From contig MEPB01000037.1 in assembly GCA_001769385.1 (NCBI GenBank), forward strand, positions 76,241-140,240: 64,000 nt of DNA, written 5' to 3'. This DNA is from Bacteroidetes bacterium RIFCSPLOWO2_12_FULL_35_15 (GTDB lineage: Bacteria > Bacteroidota > Bacteroidia > 2-12-FULL-35-15). The translations under genes and the position numbers were made by a program. The notes beneath the pieces are model-generated. The model saw nothing but the letters and a program-made list of their open reading frames with translations. It did no database searches and was not told where the DNA came from. Position 1 is the first letter of the stretch; the number at the start of each line of letters is the position of its first letter. Positions 8,424-16,586 of this stretch are shown here, piece after piece.

Positions 8424-8558
8424 ATGGCAAAAAAAGTAGCAAAAAAAGCAGCTCCAAAAAAAGCAGCTAAAAAAGCAGCTCCAAAAAAAGCAGCTAAAAA
8501 AGTAGCTAAAAAAGCAGCTCCAAAAAAAGCAGCTAAAAAAGTAGCTAAGAAAAAGTAA
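8424..8558 (+). CDS. 44-residue Lys/Ala/Pro-rich histone H1-like protein
   Basis: A tiny open frame encoding a protein made only of Met, Ala, Lys, Val and Pro. It consists of three near-copies of AAPKKAAKK flanked by VAKK units and ends in VAKKK. About half of the residues are lysine and there are no acidic residues. The composition is that of bacterial H1-like DNA-binding tails (Hc1, AlgP type), which bind nucleic acid electrostatically. It is a plausible real gene because it begins with an ATG a short distance after a candidate promoter and is followed within five bases by a strong intrinsic terminator. The KK-spaced composition is repeated in the N-terminus of RsfS at 21079. Disordered; function inferred only. 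Confidence 0.75.
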   Translation: MAKKVAKKAAPKKAAKKAAPKKAAKKVAKKAAPKKAAKKVAKKK

Positions 8559-8562
8559 GAAG

Positions 8563-8587
8563 AAGGCTCGTAAGAGCCTTTTTTTTT
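8563..8587 (+). terminator. Intrinsic terminator of the H1-like gene
   Basis: AAGGCTC (8563-8569), loop GTAA, GAGCCTT (8574-8580), followed by an unbroken T-run. It lies directly after the stop codon of the 44-residue protein and supports that this is a discrete transcription unit. Confidence 0.88.
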
Positions 8588-8622
8588 GCCCTTTTTTTTC
8601 TCCCTCCTTCTTTAAAAATTTC

Positions 8623-9645
8623 TTAAGCCTTCTGAACTACACCAATACCCGGCAAATCGTTTAATGTTATTTTGCCATTTATAAATTCGATCCCATCAAA
8701 AAAATTATTTTTGATCAACAATGGAGCATCCAGATCCGCATAATCAACAAGTGGAGAAAGTTGTGCCGCTGCAGAAACTGCACATGATGTTTCGGTCATA
8801 CATCCGATAAGTATCTTTAAATTTAATTGCCGTGCATAAGAGATCATTCTATTTGCTTCAAATATTCCGGTGCATTTCATGAGCTTTATATTAATTCCAT
8901 GAAAGCAATTTTTGACTTTATCAATATCTGCAAAACGCTGTATGCTTTCATCGGCAAATAAAGGCAAAGGACTTCTTTCATAAAGCCAAAATGCATCATC
9001 AACATTTTCTTTTGGTAAAGGCTGTTCTATAAATAATACATTTTTGTCTTGTAACCAATTTATCATTTCAAGTGCCTGATGTTTATCTTTCCATCCCTGA
9101 TTTACATCAATAGCAATAGGTTTATTAGTAAGGCTTCTGATCGTTGATATAATTAATTTATCATTCTCTCCATTCAATTTTACTTTTAATGTTTTGAATG
9201 AATTTCCTTCAATGAGTTTTTGTTTTATAATTTCAGGCTCATCAATTCCAAGAGTATAGGTGGTATAAGGAGTGTTTTCTTTTTCACAATTAAATAATTG
9301 CCAACAAGATTTGTTTTGTAGTTTTCCCAGGAGATCATGTAAAGCAATATCCACGGATGCTTTTGCTGCTGTATTACCCGGAGCAAGTTCGTCAATTGCT
9401 TTAATGATCATTTCGATATCAAATGAATTTTTAAATCCGGATAAAAGATTTGCTGCTTTATTTAAAAACGACAAAGCTGTTTCATGTGTTTCACTTAAGT
9501 AAGGTGGCATACTTGCTTCACCGAAACCAATTATCCCTTCATGTTCAAGTTGCGTTAAAACAATATTTGTTGATGAACGCACACCATGTGCAATTTTAAA
9601 TGGTCGCTGGAAATACAGAATTGCCGGTGTAAAATTAAGCTTCAT
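8623..9645 (-). CDS. Dipeptide epimerase (enolase superfamily, L-Ala-D/L-Glu epimerase-like)
   Basis: Enolase-superfamily enzyme of 340 residues in the muconate-lactonising/dipeptide epimerase subgroup. The catalytic acid/base lysine lies in LKVKLNG (Lys156, with Lys154), metal ligands are Asp180 (AIDVNQGW), Glu207 (FIEQPL) and Asp232 (ADES), and the second catalytic lysine is Lys254 in INIKLMKCTG. These positions fit dipeptide epimerases, which racemise the alpha-carbon of dipeptides such as L-Ala-D-Glu from murein turnover. Substrate specificity cannot be fixed from sequence. It stands alone, and the 270 bases upstream show nothing else convincing. Confidence 0.88.
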   Translation of the reverse strand: MKLNFTPAILYFQRPFKIAHGVRSSTNIVLTQLEHEGIIGFGEASMPPYLSETHETALSFLNKAANLLSGFKNSFDIEMIIKAIDELAPGNTAAKASVDIALHDLLGKLQNKSCWQLFNCEKENTPYTTYTLGIDEPEIIKQKLIEGNSFKTLKVKLNGENDKLIISTIRSLTNKPIAIDVNQGWKDKHQALEMINWLQDKNVLFIEQPLPKENVDDAFWLYERSPLPLFADESIQRFADIDKVKNCFHGINIKLMKCTGIFEANRMISYARQLNLKILIGCMTETSCAVSAAAQLSPLVDYADLDAPLLIKNNFFDGIEFINGKITLNDLPGIGVVQKA

Positions 9646-9915
9646 TTGGTTTTTTCAGAAAAGTAAATAGTAGTATCAATTGCATTTTAATAATTCTTGA
9701 TTAGTACTAAAATTAAAATAGAGCAATGGTAAGCGCATCTTATGCTTGAACTTATTATTTTGAAAATGCTCAGGATAATCAAACGATTAACAAATTATAA
9801 AAACATTTGTTTTCAATCATATTTTTTTAATAACCCCCTCTTGACGTTCTAAAATTGCAATTTTCTTAATGAGCATCTATTTCAGATGGAGCCCCAAATT
9901 GTGTGGTTAAATAAA

Positions 9916-10770
9916 TTATCCTCCAAAGAAATCAGCAAACGTAAATTTTTCTTTTAAACGAACTCCTTTTTCTGTGTGCTGAACGGTGCAACATTCGTTT
10001 ACAGCGTCATGTTCGAAAAATAAAATAGATTCGTTATCAGCTGCTTGATTTAGTAGGATTTCTTTTTCCGTCATCGTTAATAATGGACGAGTATCATATC
10101 CCATCACATACGGTAATGGAATATGGCCAACTGATGGAATCAGATCAGCCATATAAATAATTGTTTTCCCTTTATATAGTATATTTGGCAACATCATGGC
10201 ATCAGTATGACCACGCATAATGGATAAAGAAATGTTAGAACCTAATTGTTCCGAATCGTCTCCGTCAATAAATTTTAATTGTCCGCTTTCCTGAATAGGC
10301 AAAATGTTTTCTTTTAAAAAACTTGCCTTCTCTCTTGGGTTTGGTTTTGTTGCCCATTCCCAGTGTTCGGCATTACTCCAGTAAGTTGCATTTTTAAAGA
10401 CAGTTTCTAAACCGCTTTTATCATCGTTGTATTTAATGCTTCCACCACAATGATCAAAATGTAAATGCGTTAAAAACATATCTGTTACATCATCAAAACT
10501 GAATCCTGCAGTATGCATTGACTTTTCAAGCGAATCAGTTCCATGTAAATAATAATGTGAGAAAAATTTTGCATCTTGTTTATTGCCCATTCCATTATCA
10601 ATCAAAATAAGCCGGTTTCCATCTTCAATTAATAAACAACGCATTCCCCAGGAACACATATTGTTTTCGTCTGCCGGATTTGTTTTGTTCCACAATGATT
10701 TTGGTACAACACCAAACATAGCCCCCCCATCCAATTTAAAGTTTCCGGTGTTTATTACATGTAACTTCAT
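9916..10770 (-). CDS. Metallo-beta-lactamase-fold hydrolase
   Basis: MBL-fold enzyme of 284 residues, taking the ATG at 10770, which gives the conserved start MKLHVINTGNFKLDGGAMFG. The zinc motif HLHFDHCGG (His102, His104, Asp106, His107) is complete; later ligands include GHTDAMM and the MADLIPS segment, and a final FFEHD supplies another histidine. The GGAMFGVVPKSLW opening is common to lactonase-like and other hydrolytic members such as the AttM/YtnP group, so a lactone or ester substrate is possible. No signal peptide is present, so it is cytoplasmic. Confidence 0.85.
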   Translation of the reverse strand: MKLHVINTGNFKLDGGAMFGVVPKSLWNKTNPADENNMCSWGMRCLLIEDGNRLILIDNGMGNKQDAKFFSHYYLHGTDSLEKSMHTAGFSFDDVTDMFLTHLHFDHCGGSIKYNDDKSGLETVFKNATYWSNAEHWEWATKPNPREKASFLKENILPIQESGQLKFIDGDDSEQLGSNISLSIMRGHTDAMMLPNILYKGKTIIYMADLIPSVGHIPLPYVMGYDTRPLLTMTEKEILLNQAADNESILFFEHDAVNECCTVQHTEKGVRLKEKFTFADFFGG

Positions 10771-10877
10771 GATATAAATATTGGTTTTTTCGAACTGCAA
10801 ATATCGGATTAATACCTGAAAAATGAAGTTTTAAAATATCTGATCGTTAATTAAATCAGGGGCCTGTGTTAAAATGA

Positions 10878-11597
10878 TCATTGAATTAATTCACCAAAAG
10901 CCACAGCACATCCATTGTAGGTTTTTTTGTTTAGTTGAACAGTAACGCTGTTGTTGTATTTTTTTTCACTCATTCCATCGCTGCACTTTTCCTTTTTTAT
11001 TTTTAGTTCGATAGAATTAGTGTCATTTTTAGCAGAGTAAATTACACTACCATTTTTAATTTGTGATTTCGTATAATTAAAATGAATTGTTTTTTGTTCC
11101 ATCGGATCATAAAAATCGATCAGGTTTTCTTTTTCTGAAATTTGCACCTGCCAAAAAGGTTCATTTCCCATGCACCAGTATTCATAAGGAATACAATCGT
11201 TCTGATAATTTTTTAATTCCGTTTCCGAAACTGATTTTATTTGTAATGTATAGGGGTCAGCTTCTGAACCACTTGCTATTAATTCTCCTTTTACTTTAAT
11301 ATAAATTGTTTGATAAGGATATGCATTGGGTAGTATTTTTTTATAAAGAGTATCCAACGAAATTGTTTCGTCTTCTACAGGATAGCTTAAAGAATGGTTT
11401 TCAGAAAAGCAAACTTTCAGCATGCCGCTACTACCAGGTTTTGAAAGGAAATACAATCCTTCAAATTCTTCAACTTTATGGATAGTATCTTTTTTAATGG
11501 TAGTTGTTTGGGGAGTAATCTTAGAAGTGTTTTCTTGCTGATGACAGGAAAACAACAGAAAATTAATTATAAAAAATAAAAACAATAATTTCCTCAT
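10878..11597 (-). CDS. Lipoprotein with COG3650-like C-terminal domain
   Basis: A predicted lipoprotein of 239 residues with signal peptide and lipobox LFSC (Cys18). The N-terminal half (about 45-115) looks like an NlpE-type small barrel. The C-terminal half has WCMGNEPFWQVQISE and ends with NGCAVAFGELI; the C-x-G-N-E-P-F-W motif marks the COG3650 group of envelope proteins, whose function is poorly defined. No operon partner is obvious; the gene follows 65 bases downstream of a terminator serving the next minus-strand gene. Confidence 0.75.
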   Translation of the reverse strand: MRKLLFLFFIINFLLFSCHQQENTSKITPQTTTIKKDTIHKVEEFEGLYFLSKPGSSGMLKVCFSENHSLSYPVEDETISLDTLYKKILPNAYPYQTIYIKVKGELIASGSEADPYTLQIKSVSETELKNYQNDCIPYEYWCMGNEPFWQVQISEKENLIDFYDPMEQKTIHFNYTKSQIKNGSVIYSAKNDTNSIELKIKKEKCSDGMSEKKYNNSVTVQLNKKTYNGCAVAFGELIQ

Positions 11598-11612
11598 TCA
11601 GGATCGGTCATT

Positions 11613-11642
11613 AAAAAAATTGAGCGCCCGAAAGCGCTCAAT
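11613..11642 (-). terminator. Intrinsic terminator of the 11663-12304 gene
   Basis: On the minus strand TTGAGCGC, loop TTTCGG, GCGCTCAA is followed by a T-run, immediately after the stop codon of the upstream gene. Confidence 0.85.
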
Positions 11643-11662
11643 TCATAAACAATTATTTCTTT

Positions 11663-12304
11663 TTAATATTTCTTTTTCCAATTTTGGTATTCGTTAGCAT
11701 CAATTTGTTTAAGCATAGCTTTAATAGCACCTGCCCAATAATTACGCATTCCAACACCCATTGCCTTGCCACTCATTTTTTCACAAACTAATACCTTTTT
11801 TGTTGCGATATCAAAGAAAGTAACGTAAACATCTGCCATTTGAGTTCCCTTATTAAAATTTTCAACAACGAATACCAATCCGATTCCTTCTTTTTTGTCA
11901 CCAGCACCATATTTTTTGATCATCGGATCAATTTCAGTTCTTTCAATTTTCCCTGCATTAAAACTCATACACTTATCAGGATCAATTTTGCTATTAATCT
12001 CATTTATAGGTGCCATATCATAGTAAATATTATCCGCCCTGAACGCTTCCTTTATTTTGAAATTTTGAGGTTCTCTTGCAATGAGGGAATTCCATTCACC
12101 CATCCATTTGTTTTTAATATCACTGCCTGTAGCCGGCAAAGCGCCCATTCCTTGATCAAACTGGCCAACGAATGTTGCTTTTGTAAAGTCCAGTCCGTAC
12201 CAAACTATTTCCTTTGCGGAAAACACGCTTTTTGCATCTTGTGCTTTGGTTACAGCTACTGCTGTGATCAACAAAGCAAATAAAATTAGTTTTTTCATTT
12301 TCAT
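11663..12304 (-). CDS. Conserved secreted protein of unknown function
   Basis: A protein of 213 residues with an N-terminal signal peptide cleaved after VTKA-Q (about residue 21). Two in-frame ATGs, at 12304 and 12298, would both work. The mature part has an aromatic-rich segment EIVWYGLDFTKATFVG and ends in a Trp/Lys-rich tail NEYQNWKKKY. I believe similar proteins exist in other Bacteroidota but know no function. It is single-gene transcribed with its own terminator. Periplasmic localisation is inferred from the signal peptide and absence of other anchors. Confidence 0.72.
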   Translation of the reverse strand: MKMKKLILFALLITAVAVTKAQDAKSVFSAKEIVWYGLDFTKATFVGQFDQGMGALPATGSDIKNKWMGEWNSLIAREPQNFKIKEAFRADNIYYDMAPINEINSKIDPDKCMSFNAGKIERTEIDPMIKKYGAGDKKEGIGLVFVVENFNKGTQMADVYVTFFDIATKKVLVCEKMSGKAMGVGMRNYWAGAIKAMLKQIDANEYQNWKKKY

Positions 12305-12415
12305 TTTTTTGATTGTTTTTGGCTGATTATTAGTTCACAAAATTATTAGTTCAAAATTATTAGTCAAATTTAATTACAAATCAAATACACCTGTTTATTT
12401 CAAATTCAAAAATTG

Positions 12416-14821
12416 CTATTCAATTATCAACATTTCAACTCGTCTGTTTTTTTGACGACCAGCTTCTGTTTTATTATCGGCAATTGGTTTTGTTGCCCCA
12501 AACCATTCCACTTTAAACCTGTTTTCAGCAATACCTTTATTCACCAGGTATTTTTTTATAGCTTCGGCACGTTTTTGCGATAGTTTCATGTTGGTAACTG
12601 CATTTCCTTGGTTATCAGTATGGCCTGAAATTTTTAAATGCCATAATGGTTTCTTCGCCATTAAGGCGGCCAATTCATCTAAGGATGCAAACGATTCTTG
12701 TTTAATAATATCTTTTGCAGATGCAAATTCAAGATTATTAAATGCTTTCTTAATTATTTCTTCTTCAGCTTTTGTAAGCTTCACAGCCACATCATTCTCA
12801 TTCTCACGTTTTAATTTATTGTCATCTGTTTTAAGAATAACAAATTTGAAGAAACGGGTTTTTTCATCAATAAAAGCCATCTTAGGAACACCTCCAACCA
12901 TAACTTTTATTTCTTTGAGGCTATCGGTATCTTCACCCTCCAATTTAAATAATACAAATTCATCTGCCGGCAGATCATCAAATCTGAAAAAGCCATCTTT
13001 GCCTTTAATTGCAGAACGTAAAATTTTTCCATCCGTGTCGATTAAATTCAGTTTTATTTCAGGACAGCCATCATTTGAAGCAGGTCCTGGTTTATCAGGG
13101 CACAAATCTAACTTATCCTGTGTTCCATCACTGTCTCTATCTGGACAACCTTTGAAATCTTGTAATCCGGGAACATCCGGACATTCATCTAATTTATCAG
13201 GAACGCCATCACCATCTTTATCCGGGCAACCTTTGAATTGTGCTAATCCTGCTGTATCAGGGCATTCATCTTCTCCATCAATTATTCCGTCACCATCTTT
13301 ATCCGGACAACCATGAAATGCAGGTAGTCCTGCAATATCAGGACATAAATCATCTTTGTCCTGAATGTGATCGCCATCTTTATCCGGGCAACCTTTAAAT
13401 TCTTCAATGCCCGGAACATCAGGACAATCATCTTTTTTATCAGCTATTCCATCTTTATCCCTATCCTTTTGCTTTCTTCCCATTGTTAAATTTATACCAA
13501 ACTGAACATGAAGGTTTTTTGTGTTTTGTGGGAAAATTGCTCCCAACACATTATCACTTACCATATAAAATTGAACAGGACCAGCGTTAAGTGCAAGGCC
13601 CAATCCAATATTATTATAACTGCGATTATAAATTGAATACGAAGCTGAAACATTAAGCCATCTTCCAACTCTTTGGTTAAATGACAATGCTACTCCGGGA
13701 TGCAATACTTTATCGAATACTTGTCCGTAAAATAAAATTCCTGCATTGCTTTTTTCATTTATATAATAATTTGCACCCAGATAAATTTGAGTGGAAAGCT
13801 TAGTCGTATAACTTTCATGAACGGTATCTATTTTAAATATTTTAGACAATGAATCACCCATTATTTCAAATGCTTGTTCAAGATTCAGGGAATCATTATT
13901 TACAAACTGGTTCAGATCTACCCCTTGATAGGTGAATGATCCATCGGCATCATGACTTTGATAATTGGTTGTTGCATCCTTCCATTTTATAAAGCCAAGA
14001 TCGATCATGCTACCGGAGAAACTAAACTTATCGTTGTATTTATATACACCACCTATGTCAATGCCCATACCGTGGTTTTTCTTTTTAAACGCGTACTTAG
14101 AAACACTGAGGTTATCAAAAGAATTAGTATCAACACCGGAAGTGTTAATGATGATATTTGATTTAGCAGTAATTGCAAAATAGTTTGGATCTGTATTAAG
14201 AGTAACATCCGATTTTTCTGTCCAGATGTTTTCCATTCCATATAAATATTTCACCTTAACACCAATGGTAATTTTGTCATTCAAGTCACGGGCATAACCA
14301 AGACCATATTCGCGATAATGAGAAAAATTCAATCCAAAATTAAAATTTACATCCTGTCCTAACAGATCAGGATCTCCGTTTCCTTTCCATACAAACTCCA
14401 GAAACTTTTTGGGATAACGAAAACGCAGATCTATTTTTTCTGTAATGTTAACACTGAAATAGTTTTTTTCTTTTATAATAAAACCGAATGAAAGTAAATC
14501 TGGATGGTAAGCTACAGTCATGTAATTATTCTTTGATAATTTGCTTAACATATTTCCGAAATCAAGATGAAGTGAATCATCTGCTTCGTGTTTTACCAGA
14601 TCCGAATATTTAAATCCACTGTGACTTAGGTTAAGGTATTGCGAAGAAATACCGGGTAAGCCAACATTATACTTGCTATAAGTAGGTTTTAATGCAGGGT
14701 TAGCATACATACGTTGAGGAACTACCTCCATATTATAGAGTGTCAGGCTTTGCTGAGCGGATGCGGTATTTTGAAATAACAAAATGGTTAGAACAAATAC
14801 TATGTGGATTGTTTTTTTCAT
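12416..14821 (-). CDS. DUF5723-like barrel fused to TSP3 repeats and OmpA C-terminal domain
   Basis: An outer-membrane protein of 801 residues. It has a signal peptide (cleavage after TASA, about residue 22) and a beta-barrel-like region (about 25-450) that resembles DUF5723/PorP-SprF-type proteins of Bacteroidota. Then come five to six calcium-binding thrombospondin type 3 repeats (about 450-587, DKDGDGIxDxxDxCPD units) and a short carboxypeptidase-regulatory-like segment (DGKILRSAIKGKDGFFRF). A peptidoglycan-binding OmpA domain (about 687-801, with ISGHTDNQGN and GRQKNRRVEMLI) ends it. It would anchor the outer membrane to the cell wall. It is the last gene of a likely minus-strand operon, 44 bases after the lipoprotein gene. 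Confidence 0.85.
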   Translation of the reverse strand: MKKTIHIVFVLTILLFQNTASAQQSLTLYNMEVVPQRMYANPALKPTYSKYNVGLPGISSQYLNLSHSGFKYSDLVKHEADDSLHLDFGNMLSKLSKNNYMTVAYHPDLLSFGFIIKEKNYFSVNITEKIDLRFRYPKKFLEFVWKGNGDPDLLGQDVNFNFGLNFSHYREYGLGYARDLNDKITIGVKVKYLYGMENIWTEKSDVTLNTDPNYFAITAKSNIIINTSGVDTNSFDNLSVSKYAFKKKNHGMGIDIGGVYKYNDKFSFSGSMIDLGFIKWKDATTNYQSHDADGSFTYQGVDLNQFVNNDSLNLEQAFEIMGDSLSKIFKIDTVHESYTTKLSTQIYLGANYYINEKSNAGILFYGQVFDKVLHPGVALSFNQRVGRWLNVSASYSIYNRSYNNIGLGLALNAGPVQFYMVSDNVLGAIFPQNTKNLHVQFGINLTMGRKQKDRDKDGIADKKDDCPDVPGIEEFKGCPDKDGDHIQDKDDLCPDIAGLPAFHGCPDKDGDGIIDGEDECPDTAGLAQFKGCPDKDGDGVPDKLDECPDVPGLQDFKGCPDRDSDGTQDKLDLCPDKPGPASNDGCPEIKLNLIDTDGKILRSAIKGKDGFFRFDDLPADEFVLFKLEGEDTDSLKEIKVMVGGVPKMAFIDEKTRFFKFVILKTDDNKLKRENENDVAVKLTKAEEEIIKKAFNNLEFASAKDIIKQESFASLDELAALMAKKPLWHLKISGHTDNQGNAVTNMKLSQKRAEAIKKYLVNKGIAENRFKVEWFGATKPIADNKTEAGRQKNRRVEMLIIE

Positions 14822-14865
14822 AAAAAGAGTTTCTGAGTTTTTTTTAAATTTTATTCTATGAAATG

Positions 14866-16518
14866 TTAGCCTTTTACTTTGATCTTAAATTGAACTCCCA
14901 GCTTTACATCCAGACGGTAAGTGGAATAAATTTTCACGTTTGAGGTTCCTCCATTTGCAGTAGAAGCAATAGCACTTACCAGCATATATTTGGAGTTTTT
15001 TAAAAGCTGCAATCTTGCTTTGTCAATATAAGCATCATATACTTTTTGTGTCGGAGAAGTTACCATTCCTGTTAAAGGGCTCACGACACCTGATTTTAAC
15101 ATTAATTGATTTGGAACTATCAGTGAATCGATTACATTATAAAGTGTATCCACAAAATAAATCTGCATATCCACATCTATGGGAAATCCATTCGAGTTAT
15201 ACATTCTGAACATAGCTGATTCAACATCCTCAGAGATCGTTTCATCAAGTTTAAAATTTACAGTATCTACCAACCAAAAATCTTTTGCAGTTCCCCAAAG
15301 TGGCAGATCAAGTTCCATATCAACTTTAAAGCGACTGGTGTCCAGCACAAAATTATTGTTTGTTGGCCCAGCAGGGTTGGAAAGTGAATTGATCTGGTAA
15401 ACTACATTTTTTGGAACATTATTAATTACGGATACGATGTTACTATTTGTATTATCAAGTGTAAATGAACCTGTCGCTGTTTGTCCGATTTGCGCCCAGG
15501 TAGGACTATTGATTGGAAGTGGATTTGGACTTCCTGTAATTGGATACGACAGGAAAGGAGGTGTAAAGCCATCCAATTGTGAAATGCTCGCAACAATTGG
15601 TACACCATATGAATTTGTGATCACCACTTTCACACTTGGGTCAACCATTGTAAAGGAGCCCATCCCCAAAGAGTTCTTAAATATTGAAATTTCAACGGTG
15701 TCTTTATCAGGTGATAAGGCGACTTGTCCGATATCTCCATAAATCCTACCAAATTGCATGTTACTCAACGATTGATTTAGAGTTACAACATCAGAAGCTG
15801 TTGGAGGTATTCCTGAACCTGTAAGTGTTACAGCATAATTAACAACAAATTGATTGTAGGTTGTTCCACCCATGGTCATGTCAAAAGTATATCCTGCCAG
15901 ACTATAGGTTGCATTAGCCAAAACAGGGACAGTTCCTGTATAAATAAGAGGCAATACCTGAGAAAAAACGACACCGTTCTTTTTTGCAGAAGGTATGGTA
16001 ACGACAATGTTTCCGTTAAATTTAAAGTCAGAACTCAGAGAAATACCAATATCCCCTGTTTTGAAGGTCATGGAATCAACTTTTGGGTTAGGGGCGGTTG
16101 ATCCGGAAACAAAATTTATTGTTTGACTGTAAGGAACGGTAACTGTTCCATTGGTGGAAAGTGCTGCAATTTGTGCCGGTGTAAGAGATGGAGTAGTGTA
16201 TGGCGTAGGATTTTGAGCAGGAATAACAATCAGATCCGAAGCAAGAAGTGAAAACAAATTTCCTTTATAAACCAAGGTGCAAAAATTATCCGCCCCAACA
16301 ATAATTTGACCCTGGGTGTCTTCTCTGGTTAAGATATCCTGTACCGTTAGCGAGGAATATACCAATGGAACCGCAATGTTTGGGTTCCATTCTGTTTGTG
16401 CAAGTTTATTTAAATCAAAATTGTCCTTGATACAAGATTGAAATGTAAAAATCATAATTGCTGTTGAAAGAGCAAAAGCAATTACAATTCTTGATTTTTT
16501 AAAGTTGAAATTTTTCAT
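14866..16518 (-). CDS. Large lipoprotein of unknown function
   Basis: A protein of 550 residues with a signal peptide and a probable lipobox FQSC (about residue 29). The mature region begins with DNFDLNKLAQTEWNPNIAVPLVYSSLTVQDILTR, a start I associate with Bacteroidota surface proteins. It is rich in Ser/Thr/Val beta-strand sequence without recognisable catalytic motifs. It is placed 44 bases upstream of the DUF5723-OmpA gene on the same strand, so the two may be made together and could form an envelope complex; this is inferred from position only. Confidence 0.68.
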   Translation of the reverse strand: MKNFNFKKSRIVIAFALSTAIMIFTFQSCIKDNFDLNKLAQTEWNPNIAVPLVYSSLTVQDILTREDTQGQIIVGADNFCTLVYKGNLFSLLASDLIVIPAQNPTPYTTPSLTPAQIAALSTNGTVTVPYSQTINFVSGSTAPNPKVDSMTFKTGDIGISLSSDFKFNGNIVVTIPSAKKNGVVFSQVLPLIYTGTVPVLANATYSLAGYTFDMTMGGTTYNQFVVNYAVTLTGSGIPPTASDVVTLNQSLSNMQFGRIYGDIGQVALSPDKDTVEISIFKNSLGMGSFTMVDPSVKVVITNSYGVPIVASISQLDGFTPPFLSYPITGSPNPLPINSPTWAQIGQTATGSFTLDNTNSNIVSVINNVPKNVVYQINSLSNPAGPTNNNFVLDTSRFKVDMELDLPLWGTAKDFWLVDTVNFKLDETISEDVESAMFRMYNSNGFPIDVDMQIYFVDTLYNVIDSLIVPNQLMLKSGVVSPLTGMVTSPTQKVYDAYIDKARLQLLKNSKYMLVSAIASTANGGTSNVKIYSTYRLDVKLGVQFKIKVKG

Positions 16519-16586
16519 GGTTGAAATTTTTTGTACTTGCTAAGGTAGTAATTTTTTGAAATTAAAGCACTTACAAAAAAAATCAG

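Noticed and set aside
12588-13316. A 242-codon plus-strand open frame
   Set aside because: It lies antisense to the TSP3 and OmpA region of the outer-membrane protein; its Ser/Pro/Asn-rich repeats are only the shadow of the DKDGD repeats on the other strand.
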